Assembly (NCBI GenBank): GCA_017255395.1
Contig: JAFKDC010000031.1
Location: 1-35,035 of the forward strand
Origin: Enemella evansiae
GTDB taxonomy: Bacteria; Pseudomonadota; Alphaproteobacteria; Rhodobacterales; Rhodobacteraceae
Direction of reading: 5' to 3'
Length of the DNA stretch: 35,035 nt
Part shown: piece by piece, positions 15,618-23,217 of the stretch
Layout: each line of letters starts with the position of its first letter
How positions within the stretch are numbered: the stretch's first letter is position 1
Notes under the pieces: generated by a model
The model's input: only the letters and a program-made list of their open reading frames with translations
What the model was told of the DNA's origin: nothing
Database searches by the model: none
Made by a program: the position numbers and the translations under genes

Positions 15618-16757
15618 CTAGATTTCGTCTTTAGTTCTGGTCGCGCCGTGACTGCGATACGCGTCGAGCATCAACCGCGTATATTCGGCCGTGCTCTGGG
15701 TCACGGTGCCCAAACCGGGCCATGCGAACAACGGATCCGACCAAGTAACTTCCAACTCAATCTCGATCCCAAGCAGTGCGGCCACTTTGATCGCAGCGGT
15801 CGGCTCCTTGTCCTCGGGCCAGTAGTGATCCTCGAAGGAAACAACCACGTCGAGATCGTCATCAACCCAGATTTCGGCCAGACCTGCTCCCATGCGTTCG
15901 CTGGCATTGGTCGCATCCTCGAACAGGGCAGCCCGGATCAAATGGGTCACCTGGTCATTGTTGAGGTCAAGCCTTGGCCGCGGATCTATAACTGACACGA
16001 TGGGTTCAATCTCTTGCCTTTCGGCGCGGGATTGGACTGGCACTGGTTTTTCATCGTTCGGTCCCAGCCAGAAGGCTTCTGGAAGAATGTTGATTGGTGA
16101 TGCGCCGCAGCTGGGACAGTGCCATTGGTTTCCAGCGATCTGTGGGCCGGTGATCTCTGAGTTGCAGTGAAGGCAGTACCAGAGGTTCGATTCCTCCATC
16201 TCCAAGAACGGGTGCCGCACATTTCCTTCCGCATCCGGCTTTGTGGCGCGCCGTGGCCAATCGGCAAATCGCTGCGCCTTGACGCTCTGCATCAATTCCC
16301 TCGCAATCCCGATGGCTTCTTCACGTAGCACGCGATCGTTCATCGGGCTGGTCTGGGCATGCTTGATGTCGATCTCGACACGAGGGGCGGCCAAAGGGTT
16401 TTCTGGCAGCACGATCTGCCAACCCTCACCATCCATGCGGACGTCACCAAGCATTGTTTTCAGTTCGTATGGATGCCCCCGTACTTCTCCTCGAGTGACG
16501 GCATCGGGGCTTCCGAAGATATGGTCGAAGGTCGCACCCTCGTAGGAAGTGATCCGTTCCACGAAGGCCTTGATCGTGGCAACTTGTGCTTCGGAGGGAA
16601 CCCACTCTCCTTTGGCGCTGCCTGTCAACGCATTCCAATGAGCAAAGCCCATTCGACTGGCAACAAAGTCGAGCGCTACGTGCTGTGGATGACCCGTCGC
16701 CCTAGCGTAACGCTTCGCCAGGAGTTTCAAAGTCTTAAGCTTAGTGTTCTCTGTCAT
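15618..16757 (-). CDS. Zinc-ribbon hypothetical protein with N-terminal glyoxalase-associated helix motif
   Basis: 379 aa. The first 45 residues (KLLAKRYARATG...GFAHWNAL) resemble the short helical motif seen at the N-terminus of some glyoxalase-superfamily-annotated proteins on alphaproteobacterial plasmids. Residues 195-217 hold two CxxC knuckles (Cys195, Cys198, Cys214, Cys217) that should bind one zinc ion. The C-terminal 120 residues are acidic and contain no motif I know. It is the only minus-strand gene in this part of the backbone, and its GC content looks lower than that of its neighbours, so it may be an insertion. The ribosome site before the ATG at 16757 is weak. Function unknown. 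Confidence 0.75.
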   Translation of the reverse strand: MTENTKLKTLKLLAKRYARATGHPQHVALDFVASRMGFAHWNALTGSAKGEWVPSEAQVATIKAFVERITSYEGATFDHIFGSPDAVTRGEVRGHPYELKTMLGDVRMDGEGWQIVLPENPLAAPRVEIDIKHAQTSPMNDRVLREEAIGIARELMQSVKAQRFADWPRRATKPDAEGNVRHPFLEMEESNLWYCLHCNSEITGPQIAGNQWHCPSCGASPINILPEAFWLGPNDEKPVPVQSRAERQEIEPIVSVIDPRPRLDLNNDQVTHLIRAALFEDATNASERMGAGLAEIWVDDDLDVVVSFEDHYWPEDKEPTAAIKVAALLGIEIELEVTWSDPLFAWPGLGTVTQSTAEYTRLMLDAYRSHGATRTKDEI

Positions 16758-17021
16758 GATCCATGTCCAAGCCGGATCTGACTAGGTGCCCGCTGCTAAT
16801 CAGACCCGCCGATGGCATGAGGTCTGCTGTTCGAAATCAAGATCGCTGCAAAGCTTCGCGTGGCGGGCACACCGGCCTGCGAGAAAGGCCATGTTTAAAC
16901 TCTGCCATTTTTGAACGCAGGTCAACACCAGCGAGTTGCGGGCGTGCGGCGCCTCCGACTTAGCGCCGTTTGCCCGAGAGAGTTTGAGGTTGGCCGGTTT
17001 TCCGGTGACGGGTTGAGGGCT
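16758..17021. other. Gap upstream of DUF932
   Basis: This contains the 5' region of the minus-strand zinc-ribbon gene and the long leader of DUF932. A CCCGAGAGAG string at about 16973 echoes the apical core of other leader hairpins. I see no gene. Confidence 0.4.
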
Positions 17022-17036
17022 GGGAGAGTGGCTCCC
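17022..17036 (+). promoter_or_regulatory. Leader stem-loop of the DUF932 gene
   Basis: GGGAG (17022-17026) pairs with CTCCC (17032-17036) around AGTGG, ending 24 nt before the ATG at 17061. Loop and 3' flank (CCGGCGCC-N-GTC-N2-GGAG) match the leader of the ParB-like gene at 133-164. The stem bases differ but still pair. Confidence 0.6.
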
Positions 17037-17060
17037 GGCGCCTGTCACGGAGGAATACCG

Positions 17061-18260
17061 ATGGGTGTTGTGGAAGTTCTGGATCCGGTCGCACCGGCGC
17101 GGGCTGGTGGCTGGAAGGTGGACGCGAGCCGGGGTGAGCGGAACGGGCGGGTGTCGTCCGAATGGTTCAACCGGCCCGATGATGAGAGGTATCTGTCGCT
17201 CGATGATCTCTGGGCCAGTGTGAAAAGCCGCTCCGAACGCAGCCGCAGCCGTGTGGTGCAGACGGCGGATATCCGCGTCGAGGCCGCGCGGGACAACCCC
17301 GAGCGGTTGCATCTGATGCTGCCGAAAGCGCATGAACCGGTCGCACCCACGCATTGGGCCTTCGGCCAGCTTGCCAGCATCGTCGGCGCTCCGGCGTCGT
17401 ACCTGCGCCAGTTGCCCGCGCCACTGGCGGGGATCAACCTGCAGTACGGTCTGACCAACCACCGCGCCGAGCAGGTGAAGACTTTCGAGACGGAAGACGG
17501 CCGGACCGAACTGCGCGCCGTGACCGGTCCCGACTACGGTCGCATTCATGACTTCGAGCTTGTCGAGGCGGTGCAGCGGATCGCGGGCAATGGCACCGGC
17601 GATACGCGTTGGAAGGTGCCGGGCGTGCTCGACTGGTCGACCGGAGTCTATAACCCCGATGTCGAGATCAGCCGCGATACGACCACGCTCTATGCGTCTG
17701 ACCGCGATGTCTTCCTGTTCCTGGTCGACGATCGCAACCCGATCGAGGCGGGCAAGCTGGCGGACGGCTCTCCCGACCTCTACTTCCGGGGCTTCTATTG
17801 CTGGAATTCCGAGGTCGGTGCCAAGACACTCGGCATGGCGAGCTTCTACCTTCGGGCGGTGTGCCAGAACCGCAACCTCTGGGGCGTCGAGGATTTCCAG
17901 GAGATCAAGATCCGCCACTCGAAATACGCCGCCTCGCGCTTCGCCCATGAGGCGGCTCCGGCGCTGACGCGGTTTGCTAATTCCTCGCCGCAGGGCTTCG
18001 TGAACGGCATCAAGGCCGCGCGGCAGCAGGTCGTGGCGCGCAGCGACGAAGACCGCGCGGATTTCCTGCGCAAACGGGGTTTCTCGAAGGCCGAATCCGG
18101 CAAGATCATCGAGAAGGTGCTGATGGAGGAAGGTCGCCCGCCCGAGAGCATCTTCGACTTCGTACAGGGCATTACCCGGCTTGCGCGCGACAAGACTCAG
18201 CAGGATGCCCGCCTTGATATGGAAGGGCGCGCCAAGAAGCTCCTCGACCGGGTCGGCTGA
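17061..18260 (+). CDS. DUF932-family protein
   Basis: 399 aa. This matches the DUF932 / phage-plasmid-like family by length and by its pattern: an N-terminal basic segment, a central WAFGQLASIVGAPASYLRQLP region (about 95-115), the Y-G-R-I-H-D-F-E-L-V segment, RDVFLFLVDD, and Y-F-R-G-F-Y-C-W-N-S-E-V-G. A helical C-terminus (about 300-399) holds LRKRGFSKAESGKIIEKVL. There are no transmembrane segments. The biochemical role is not established; the family is common on conjugative plasmids and phages. GGAGG lies 8 nt before the ATG. RadC follows after 125 bp with its own leader. Confidence 0.9.
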   Translation: MGVVEVLDPVAPARAGGWKVDASRGERNGRVSSEWFNRPDDERYLSLDDLWASVKSRSERSRSRVVQTADIRVEAARDNPERLHLMLPKAHEPVAPTHWAFGQLASIVGAPASYLRQLPAPLAGINLQYGLTNHRAEQVKTFETEDGRTELRAVTGPDYGRIHDFELVEAVQRIAGNGTGDTRWKVPGVLDWSTGVYNPDVEISRDTTTLYASDRDVFLFLVDDRNPIEAGKLADGSPDLYFRGFYCWNSEVGAKTLGMASFYLRAVCQNRNLWGVEDFQEIKIRHSKYAASRFAHEAAPALTRFANSSPQGFVNGIKAARQQVVARSDEDRADFLRKRGFSKAESGKIIEKVLMEEGRPPESIFDFVQGITRLARDKTQQDARLDMEGRAKKLLDRVG

Positions 18261-18332
18261 CGCGAAGCCCGGCACAGCGGCCGCCTGCATCCGCGGCGGT
18301 CGCGTTTTCCTCTTCCACATGCACGCCACTGG

Positions 18333-18353
18333 CCCCGCCCCGAGAGGGCAGGG
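18333..18353 (+). promoter_or_regulatory. Leader stem-loop of radC
   Basis: CCCCGCCC and GGGCAGGGG form a stem with one C-A mismatch around a CGAGA loop, ending 32 nt before the ATG at 18386. The apex CCCGAGAGGG shares the GAGAG core with several other leaders in this window. Confidence 0.5.
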
Positions 18354-18385
18354 GACTTCGGTGTGCGCAATTCAGCGAGACCCCC

Positions 18386-18826
18386 ATGACCCCTCAGGAA
18401 CAAACTGTCATCCTCGAGGCACGCGACATCCTCGGCCGCTACCTCAGCCAGAACCCGGTCATCGGCAGTTGGCAAGCGCTGATGGACTATTGTGCGCTGA
18501 CTGTCCGAGGTCCCATCGAGCGCTTCCATGTCCTCTATCTCGACCGCAAGAACCGCATCATCGCTGATGAGCTTTTGTCTACCGGCACGGTCGACCATGT
18601 CCCGGTCTATCCACGCGAGGTGATCAAGCGGGCGCTGATGCTGAACGCCAGCGCGCTGATCCTGATCCACAACCACCCGTCGGGCGATCCGACACCGTCG
18701 GAGGCCGATCTCAGCATGACCGGGGAGATCCAGAAGGGGTGTAAGTTTTTAGGCCTGACGCTGCATGACCACATCATCGTCGGCGCCGGGACGGAACTGA
18801 GCCTGCGGGCCCAGGGCAAGCTGTGA
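18386..18826 (+). CDS. radC: RadC-like JAB/MPN domain protein
   Basis: 146 aa. A RadC-family protein reduced to the JAB1/MPN+ metalloprotease-like domain. It has Glu45 in PIERFHVLYLD and the metal-binding HNHPSGDPTPSEAD (95-108), with both His, the Ser and the Asp present. The C-terminal strand is HDHIIVG. It lacks the N-terminal helix-hairpin-helix part of longer RadC proteins (about 220 aa). The role of RadC is unsettled; plasmid copies are often encoded with anti-restriction and SSB genes. The ribosome site is weak (GCGAG). It sits between DUF932 and a 172-aa protein, all on the plus strand. Confidence 0.93.
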   Translation: MTPQEQTVILEARDILGRYLSQNPVIGSWQALMDYCALTVRGPIERFHVLYLDRKNRIIADELLSTGTVDHVPVYPREVIKRALMLNASALILIHNHPSGDPTPSEADLSMTGEIQKGCKFLGLTLHDHIIVGAGTELSLRAQGKL

Positions 18827-18901
18827 CGCGCCTTGCGAGCCTGCCACCGTCACCCTTCCGAGGAAGAGGGCGGGGGGTTGGTCTTTGACGGTTTGAAGCG
18901 G

Positions 18902-18916
18902 GGAGAGAGGCTCTCC
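18902..18916 (+). promoter_or_regulatory. Leader stem-loop of the 172-aa gene
   Basis: GGAGAG (18902-18907) pairs perfectly with CTCTCC (18911-18916) around AGG, ending 20 nt before the ATG at 18937. It has the same GAGAG-x-GG core as the ParB-like and DUF932 leaders, followed by CACCGTCGGAG. Confidence 0.6.
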
Positions 18917-18936
18917 GCACCGTCGGAGATATGCCC

Positions 18937-19455
18937 ATGTTCGACCTTCCTCTCCAAACTCAGCCGGAAACACAGAAGACAGATTTGCCGCCGAGCTTCC
19001 TGACCGTTCTTGCAGATCAAGACTTGCCGTTTGCGCTCACGACGGCTTGCCATGCGCCCGCAGCTCTCATGTCAGGGCAGGTACACCCCAAGGTACTGGA
19101 GCGGTTTGCCACGCTGGCCGAAGCCATGCAGGGGGCAGTCGTTCATGCCGAAAATGTCACCCCTGAAGACACGCCGCGCATCCTGGCGATCCTCGATCGA
19201 GAGGGCCGCCTCGTTCTGGCCGGGGCTGTCCATGGTGGCGGGGTCGCATGGTGCCACCCGGTCTCGGATGCCGCCGAAGCCCGCGCCGTCGTGTCCGAGG
19301 CCAGCCAGGCCCGCGCGCAGGCCATGCGAGCGGCCGAGTGGCATGAACATGGCCTTGCGCGACGGCTGCGGCACCACGCCGACTTTCTCGATGCCCGTCT
19401 TGTCGATCCACTCTGGCGCGTCTTCGCGTCTCGCGCCCTGCAGATCGCGGCGTGA
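18937..19455 (+). CDS. Hypothetical backbone protein, 172 aa
   Basis: I recognise no family. It is a soluble protein, with the N-terminal 20 residues polar and proline-containing. A mixed alpha/beta centre includes LAILDREGRLVLAGAVHGGG (about residues 87-106), a C-W-like AWCHPVSD segment, and a helical His/Arg-rich C-terminus. Start 18937 is preferred because GGAG (18925-18928) lies 8 nt upstream; the ATG at 18931 would be only 2 nt away. The leader hairpin and operon-like position between RadC and the DUF6878 gene mark it as part of the backbone set. Confidence 0.7.
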   Translation: MFDLPLQTQPETQKTDLPPSFLTVLADQDLPFALTTACHAPAALMSGQVHPKVLERFATLAEAMQGAVVHAENVTPEDTPRILAILDREGRLVLAGAVHGGGVAWCHPVSDAAEARAVVSEASQARAQAMRAAEWHEHGLARRLRHHADFLDARLVDPLWRVFASRALQIAA

Positions 19456-19488
19456 CGCCCGAGAGTCAGAGAAGGGCAGGGGAGGATG

Positions 19489-19522
19489 TGAGCCTAGGAG
19501 GACGAGAGAGCCTCGGGGTTCA
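19489..19522 (+). promoter_or_regulatory. Leader stem-loop of the DUF6878 gene
   Basis: TGAGCCT-AG-GAGG pairs with CCTC-G-GGGTTCA around the loop ACGAGAGAG, ending 28 nt before the ATG. The 3' flank (GATCCTTTCCCTC, then ATTTCGGAGTTTCC) is nearly identical to that of the methylase-helicase leader at 25757-25783. The two genes lie 6 kb apart, so a duplicated regulatory module is likely. Confidence 0.6.
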
Positions 19523-19550
19523 GATCCTTTCCCTCATTTCGGAGTTTCCA

Positions 19551-20042
19551 ATGTCAAAGATCGAACCCACCTTGGCCGCGCCGATGGCGCCGTCCAGGAT
19601 TGATTTCGCTGCCGTGCTGGCTCGGCAGTCCGAGCGTGACGCGCGGATCGCAGCTTTGCGTCCGGCCAACAAGGAGCGCCTCTTCGATGGCCTGACTGCC
19701 GCGGGCATCACCCATGTGACCGTGAGTTTCGACGGCTATGGCGATAGCGGCCAGGTTGAAAGCATCGAAGCCTACGCTGGCGATACCGAGGTTGCTTTCC
19801 CCAAGACCGAGATCGCCTATGCCGCATTGACCTGGGACGACCCGGAGGTCGAGATGCGGGCGCTTTCGCTCGAAGATGTCGTCGAGCAACTGGCCTACGA
19901 CTTCCTCTCCGACACCCATGGCGGCTGGGAGAACAACGACGGGGCTTACGGCGAATTCTGCTTCGATGCGAGCGCTCGCACCATCCACCTTGAGTTCAAC
20001 GAGCGCTTCACCTCGTCCGAACTCTACACGCACGATTTCTGA
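19551..20042 (+). CDS. DUF6878-like hypothetical protein, 163 aa
   Basis: A soluble acidic protein. From memory it resembles the DUF6878 family: an N-terminal helical part ending ALRPANKERLFDGL, a beta strand THVTVSFDGYGDSG, and the C-terminal THGGWENNDGAYGEFCFD block with strands IHLEFNERF. The family is found on alphaproteobacterial plasmids and has no known function. The start is set by GGAG (19541-19544) 6 nt upstream. The next gene follows after 10 bp, so the two are probably co-transcribed. Confidence 0.7.
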   Translation: MSKIEPTLAAPMAPSRIDFAAVLARQSERDARIAALRPANKERLFDGLTAAGITHVTVSFDGYGDSGQVESIEAYAGDTEVAFPKTEIAYAALTWDDPEVEMRALSLEDVVEQLAYDFLSDTHGGWENNDGAYGEFCFDASARTIHLEFNERFTSSELYTHDF

Positions 20043-20052
20043 GGGGGCGGCG

Positions 20053-20430
20053 ATGGCACATCCGTACCACCACGCCCTGTCCTCGGTGAAGAAATGGGGC
20101 GGCACGGTCGACGACTACCTCGCCGTGCATTCCTGGTTCGACCAGAGCAAGGAGATCACAGCCGATTTTCGGCACCGGGCGCTGCGCCACCATGCCGAGG
20201 GCATCTTCATGGCCGAGATCATCTTTGGTCAGATACTCACGCTTTCGACCGGGCGCGTCATCCCCACCCGGTGGGTCGGCGAGCAGCATGTTAAGGAGGA
20301 CCTCGGCTTCATCCCGAGCTTCGCCGATTGGGTGAAGGCCATTCGGCCCGAGCCTTGGATGGGTCGGACCGAACGGATCGAGGCACAGGTCGATCCGCAT
20401 CTCGTCTCGCCCGTGGTCGAGGTCACGTGA
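20053..20430 (+). CDS. DUF6915-like hypothetical protein, 125 aa
   Basis: It opens MAHPYHHALSSVKKWGG, which I associate with the DUF6915 family. The rest is helical, with several His residues in the first 55 positions (HHALSS, HSWFD, RHRALRHHAEG) and a conserved-looking W-V-G-E-Q-H-V-K-E-D-L-G-F-I-P segment. The His-rich helices could bind a metal, but no function is established. It lies in a short operon: 10 bp after the DUF6878 gene and 1 bp before the next small gene. Confidence 0.7.
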   Translation: MAHPYHHALSSVKKWGGTVDDYLAVHSWFDQSKEITADFRHRALRHHAEGIFMAEIIFGQILTLSTGRVIPTRWVGEQHVKEDLGFIPSFADWVKAIRPEPWMGRTERIEAQVDPHLVSPVVEVT

Positions 20431-20431
20431 C

Positions 20432-20629
20432 ATGACCGATCCCACTTATCTAAGTCTTGGCTTGCCACCGACCGCTTCGCCACTGGCAGTGGTTCGCGCG
20501 GCGGTCCGGGCGCTGCACCCCGACACACGCGCTGTTTGCGGCCTCCGGACGGCGCGCAAGCGCTTCTACCGGCAAATGCTCTGCGCTCATGCCGCACGAC
20601 AGGCGGCAGACGACACGTCGATCGGCTGA
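20432..20629 (+). CDS. Tiny J-domain-like protein, 65 aa
   Basis: Residues 6-31 follow the start of a J domain (Y-L-S-L-G-L-P-P-T-A-S, helix, then L-H-P-D), with the diagnostic HPD triplet at 29-31. The third helix (about 38-57) is Arg-rich. Length equals a bare J domain without any DnaJ middle or substrate-binding region. If real it would stimulate a DnaK-type ATPase or be a decayed relative. It starts 1 bp after the previous stop, which supports translation by coupling. Confidence in the J assignment is limited. Confidence 0.55.
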   Translation: MTDPTYLSLGLPPTASPLAVVRAAVRALHPDTRAVCGLRTARKRFYRQMLCAHAARQAADDTSIG

Positions 20630-20661
20630 TCGCTCCCGGCCGACCCTTCCAATCCAGTACT

Positions 20662-20675
20662 CGGCCTTCGGGCCG
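20662..20675 (+). promoter_or_regulatory. Leader stem-loop of the 139-aa gene
   Basis: CGGCC and GGCCG form a 5-bp stem closed by the very stable TTCG tetraloop, ending 25 nt before the ATG at 20701. The following TCTTCCCCATTCAGGAGGTCCCC resembles the 3' flanks of the DUF6878 and helicase leaders. It could also terminate the preceding operon. Confidence 0.5.
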
Positions 20676-20700
20676 GGTCTTCCCCATTCAGGAGGTCCCC

Positions 20701-21120
20701 ATGGCGGATTACTTCACCCATTTCTCATGCCTGCTCGACGTCGGCACTCCCGAAAAGGCGGCCCGAGCACTCGCGCTGTTTCACGATCTGCGCGCTGCGG
20801 ATCAGGACGCCGACGACCCGGATATCGCTGGCTTCGATCTCGTGCACCAGGATGCCCCCGAGGGCAGCAGCCTCTGGATCCATGATGACGAACACGGCGA
20901 TGTCGAAGCCGTCATCCGCTTCGTCTTGCGTCTTGCTGAAGAGCTCGACCTCACCGGCCTTTGGGGGTTCCAGTATGCTCTGACCTGCTCCCGGCCACGA
21001 CTCGACGCCTTTGGTGGCGGCGCGCATGCCATCGATCTCAGCGCTCGTAAATCCATCGGCTGGTCCAGCACGCAAGAATGGTTGGTCGCGGCGCTGAACA
21101 GGGAGGACGCCGATGCCTGA
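20701..21120 (+). CDS. Hypothetical backbone protein, 139 aa
   Basis: An acidic soluble protein. It contains an HFSCLLDVG opening, a helical LARALALFHDL-type stretch, a W-I-H-D-D-E-H-G-D segment, and a final GWSSTQEWLVAAL helix. I cannot name a family. The ribosome site AGGAGG is strong. The gene overlaps the next by 8 bp, so the two products are made in step. It is part of the plus-strand run that starts at DUF932. Confidence 0.72.
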   Translation: MADYFTHFSCLLDVGTPEKAARALALFHDLRAADQDADDPDIAGFDLVHQDAPEGSSLWIHDDEHGDVEAVIRFVLRLAEELDLTGLWGFQYALTCSRPRLDAFGGGAHAIDLSARKSIGWSSTQEWLVAALNREDADA

Positions 21121-21757
21121 GATCATCTGCACCACTGTCTACCAGTTCCCCGAGCTCTCGGATGCGGCCAAAGAGAAGGCCCGCTGCTGGTATCGCGACC
21201 TCGGGCCCCACGACGACTGGTGGGACGCGGTCTATGAAGATTTCGAGCGGGTCTGCGAGATACTCGGCATCAGCCTGAAGACCACGCCCGTCCGCCTGAT
21301 GGGCGGCGGGATGCGCCAAAAGCCCTGTATCTGGTTCTCCGGGTTCTGGAGTCAAGGCGACGGGGCCTGTTTCGAAGGATACTGGTCCCACGCCAAGGGC
21401 GCGGCCGCGCGCATTCGGGACTACGCGCCCAAGGACGCGACGTTGCACGGCATCGCCGACCGCCTGCAGGCCATCCAGCGGCGAAACTTCTACAAACTCG
21501 CCGCCGAGGCCAGCCACCGCGGCCGCTACTACCACGAATACTGCATGTCCGTGGACGTGACGCGCGACAGTCCGACGTGGCAGCCGCCGACCGAGGACGC
21601 GGAAAAAGTCGTGACCGAGGCCCTGCGCGATCTGGCCCGCTGGCTCTACAGCCAGCTTGAAGCCGAATTCGACCACCTCACCTCGGACGAGGCCATCGAG
21701 GAGGGGATCATCGTCAACGAGTATACGTTCACGGAAGGAGGGCGGCGGCTCGGGTAA
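21113..21757 (+). CDS. Hypothetical protein, 214 aa (sometimes labelled antitoxin-like)
   Basis: The N-terminus has EIICTTVYQFPELSD followed by a helix AAKEKARCWYRDLG. The centre is rich in aromatic residues (WFSGFWSQGDGACFEGYW), suggesting a ligand- or protein-binding surface. The C-terminus is helical with acidic patches. Similar plasmid proteins are, as I recall, annotated as antitoxin of a stability system, but nothing in the sequence confirms this and no toxin is coupled to it. GGGAGG lies upstream of the ATG. The Xre/RES operon follows after a 77-bp gap with its own promoter. Confidence 0.72.
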   Translation: MPEIICTTVYQFPELSDAAKEKARCWYRDLGPHDDWWDAVYEDFERVCEILGISLKTTPVRLMGGGMRQKPCIWFSGFWSQGDGACFEGYWSHAKGAAARIRDYAPKDATLHGIADRLQAIQRRNFYKLAAEASHRGRYYHEYCMSVDVTRDSPTWQPPTEDAEKVVTEALRDLARWLYSQLEAEFDHLTSDEAIEEGIIVNEYTFTEGGRRLG

Positions 21758-21760
21758 CAG

Positions 21761-21788
21761 AGATCAAAGCGCAAGGTTCATTTGATCT
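21761..21788 (+). terminator. Inverted repeat between the backbone run and the Xre/RES operon
   Basis: AGATCAAA (21761-21768) and TTTGATCT (21781-21788) form an 8-bp stem with a 12-nt loop, followed by TT. It probably ends the upstream operon and overlaps the -35 region of the toxin-antitoxin promoter. Confidence 0.45.
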
Positions 21789-21815
21789 TTACAGTAAGTC
21801 CATATGGACTATATT
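21788..21815 (+). promoter_or_regulatory. Xre/RES promoter with internal palindromic operator
   Basis: TTTACA (21788-21793) and TATATT (21810-21815) have a 16-bp spacer. The perfect 14-bp palindrome AGTCCATATGGACT (21797-21810) fills the spacer. This is the arrangement expected if the antitoxin, alone or with its toxin, blocks RNA polymerase to autoregulate the operon. Confidence 0.65.
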
Positions 21816-21834
21816 GAAGCCAATGGAGGACGCC

Positions 21835-22224
21835 ATGTACGTTGCAGAGAAAATCCGGGAACCCGCACAGGTCAACGCCGTTGCGTTGAAGGCTTACGCG
21901 CGCGTGGTTGATGCCTGGGGCCTCAACTTGAAGGAAGCGGCTGGCCTTGCTGACATGTCAGAGAGCACATGGAAGCGCGCCAAGAAGCCGGATTTCGCGG
22001 GGGAACTGACCAAGGATCAGCTTCTGCGGCTCAGTGCGGTGATCGGCATCTACAAGTCGCTCGAACTCTACTTCTCCGAGCCGCTCGCGCGAAGCTGGTT
22101 CACCCGACCGAACACCGGCCCGCTGTTCGGGGGCAGCCGTCCGGTTGACACCGCCATCGAAGGTGGCTTGCCGCAGATCCTCGCGGTGCGGACCTATCTC
22201 GATGCGTTGCGTGGTGGGGCATGA
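21835..22224 (+). CDS. Xre/MbcA/ParS-family antitoxin
   Basis: 129 aa. The antitoxin of a Xre-RES pair. The N-terminal half is an Xre-like helix-turn-helix (LNLKEAAGLADMSESTWKRAKK, about residues 30-51). The C-terminal half is the toxin-contacting domain: LSAVIGIYKSLELYFSEP, then W-F-T-R-P-N-T-G-P-L-F-G-G-S-R-P and a terminal helix VRTYLDALRGG. GGAGG (21825-21829) lies 5 nt before the ATG at 21835; in-frame TTG 21814 and ATG 21823 are less likely starts. The stop overlaps the toxin ATG (ATGA), so the ratio of the two is set by coupling. It probably binds the palindrome at 21797-21810. Confidence 0.92.
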   Translation: MYVAEKIREPAQVNAVALKAYARVVDAWGLNLKEAAGLADMSESTWKRAKKPDFAGELTKDQLLRLSAVIGIYKSLELYFSEPLARSWFTRPNTGPLFGGSRPVDTAIEGGLPQILAVRTYLDALRGGA

Positions 22225-22922
22225 AGCAGACCGAGGTTTCAGATCGCGGTCTCGTTCGTCTCCTGCCTGCCACCTACCACAAGCCGCCATCCCTGCGCGG
22301 TCTCGTCGATACCGATGACGAGATGGAGATCTTGGCAGAGATCGAGGGCCTGACCAGTGGACGTCTACAGGCCGAACGCGGGCGCAACCCACATCTGGAC
22401 CCGCGCGAACTCGCTTGGCAACGCCGTAGCCGCGATCTGCGCATCTATGGGGACAGTCACGTCAACGCAGCCTTCACTTACACCCGCGCCGGCGGAAACC
22501 GCTTCAACGCCGAGGAGCGCGGCGCTTGGTACTGCGCATGGGATGTGATGGTTTCTGTCAGCGAAGTGGCCTGGCACCGCACACGCGAACTCGGCTTTAC
22601 CGGCAGCTTCCACGACAGCGCCCGCTATGTGGAATTGCTGGCCGACTTCATCGGCGTCTTCAACGACATGACCGATGAGGCAGGTCATCCGGCGCTGCAT
22701 CCGGATCCGGCTGTCGGGTATCCCGAGGGCCAAAGCCTGGCACAGCATCTGCGTCGGGGCGGATCCAAGGGCCTGATTTACCCTTCGGTCCGGGCTCCTG
22801 CACCGGGCGGGAATTGCCTGGTCTGCTTCGAGCCCCACGCAATTCAGAACGTTCGTCCGGGCGCGTCTTGGGATCTTGTTTGGGATGGGACACCGCACTA
22901 CTCGATTGCGGCTGTCAGCTAA
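22221..22922 (+). CDS. RES-domain NAD-degrading toxin
   Basis: 233 aa. RES toxins break down NAD+ (glycohydrolase or phosphorylase activity) and stop growth when the antitoxin is lost. The RES domain spans about residues 75-215: the TYTRAGGNRFN segment with its conserved Arg, GAWYCAWD, S-E-V-A-W-H-R-T-R, then QSLAQHLRRGGSKGLIYPSVR with the conserved Arg and Ser-bearing strand, and NCLVCFEP. Key positions appear intact. An N-terminal extension of about 70 residues precedes the domain, which is common in this family. It is translationally coupled to the antitoxin. Confidence 0.92.
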   Translation: MKQTEVSDRGLVRLLPATYHKPPSLRGLVDTDDEMEILAEIEGLTSGRLQAERGRNPHLDPRELAWQRRSRDLRIYGDSHVNAAFTYTRAGGNRFNAEERGAWYCAWDVMVSVSEVAWHRTRELGFTGSFHDSARYVELLADFIGVFNDMTDEAGHPALHPDPAVGYPEGQSLAQHLRRGGSKGLIYPSVRAPAPGGNCLVCFEPHAIQNVRPGASWDLVWDGTPHYSIAAVS

Positions 22923-22958
22923 TCCGCAAAACCGTAATTGCCCCGGAGGCCTATAAGG

Positions 22959-23135
22959 ATGGCAACGCCTGATATTGAAAGCCCTGACCGCACCGATCTC
23001 AAGCAGATCGACCATGCGCACTTCTTTGAAGCGATGGACTCGCCGCCTTTGCCGACCGAAGCACTGCGCTCTGCCTTTCGTCGGGCGAAAACGCGGTCAT
23101 TTCAGCGAAACACAGGGCTTGGAAGCGCCGACTGA
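22959..23135 (+). CDS. Small hypothetical protein, 58 aa
   Basis: A short acidic-to-basic peptide following the RES toxin. GGAGG (22945-22949) and AAGG precede the ATG. The residues DLKQIDHAHFFEAMD and LRSAFRRAKTRSF suggest two helices. No family is recognised, and it may be a remnant or a chance frame. Its place between two toxin-antitoxin systems is the only context. Confidence 0.35.
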   Translation: MATPDIESPDRTDLKQIDHAHFFEAMDSPPLPTEALRSAFRRAKTRSFQRNTGLGSAD

Positions 23136-23217
23136 GTTCACCCGTCTTCGGCGCCTCCCATCGACGCGATGAGGACGGCCAACGCAAAGCGCCCCTCACG
23201 ACGGTGATGGCCGTGGC

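Noticed and set aside
16800-18329. Minus-strand open frame of about 500 codons opposite DUF932
   Set aside because: Antisense shadow. DUF932 has a ribosome site, leader and family pattern.
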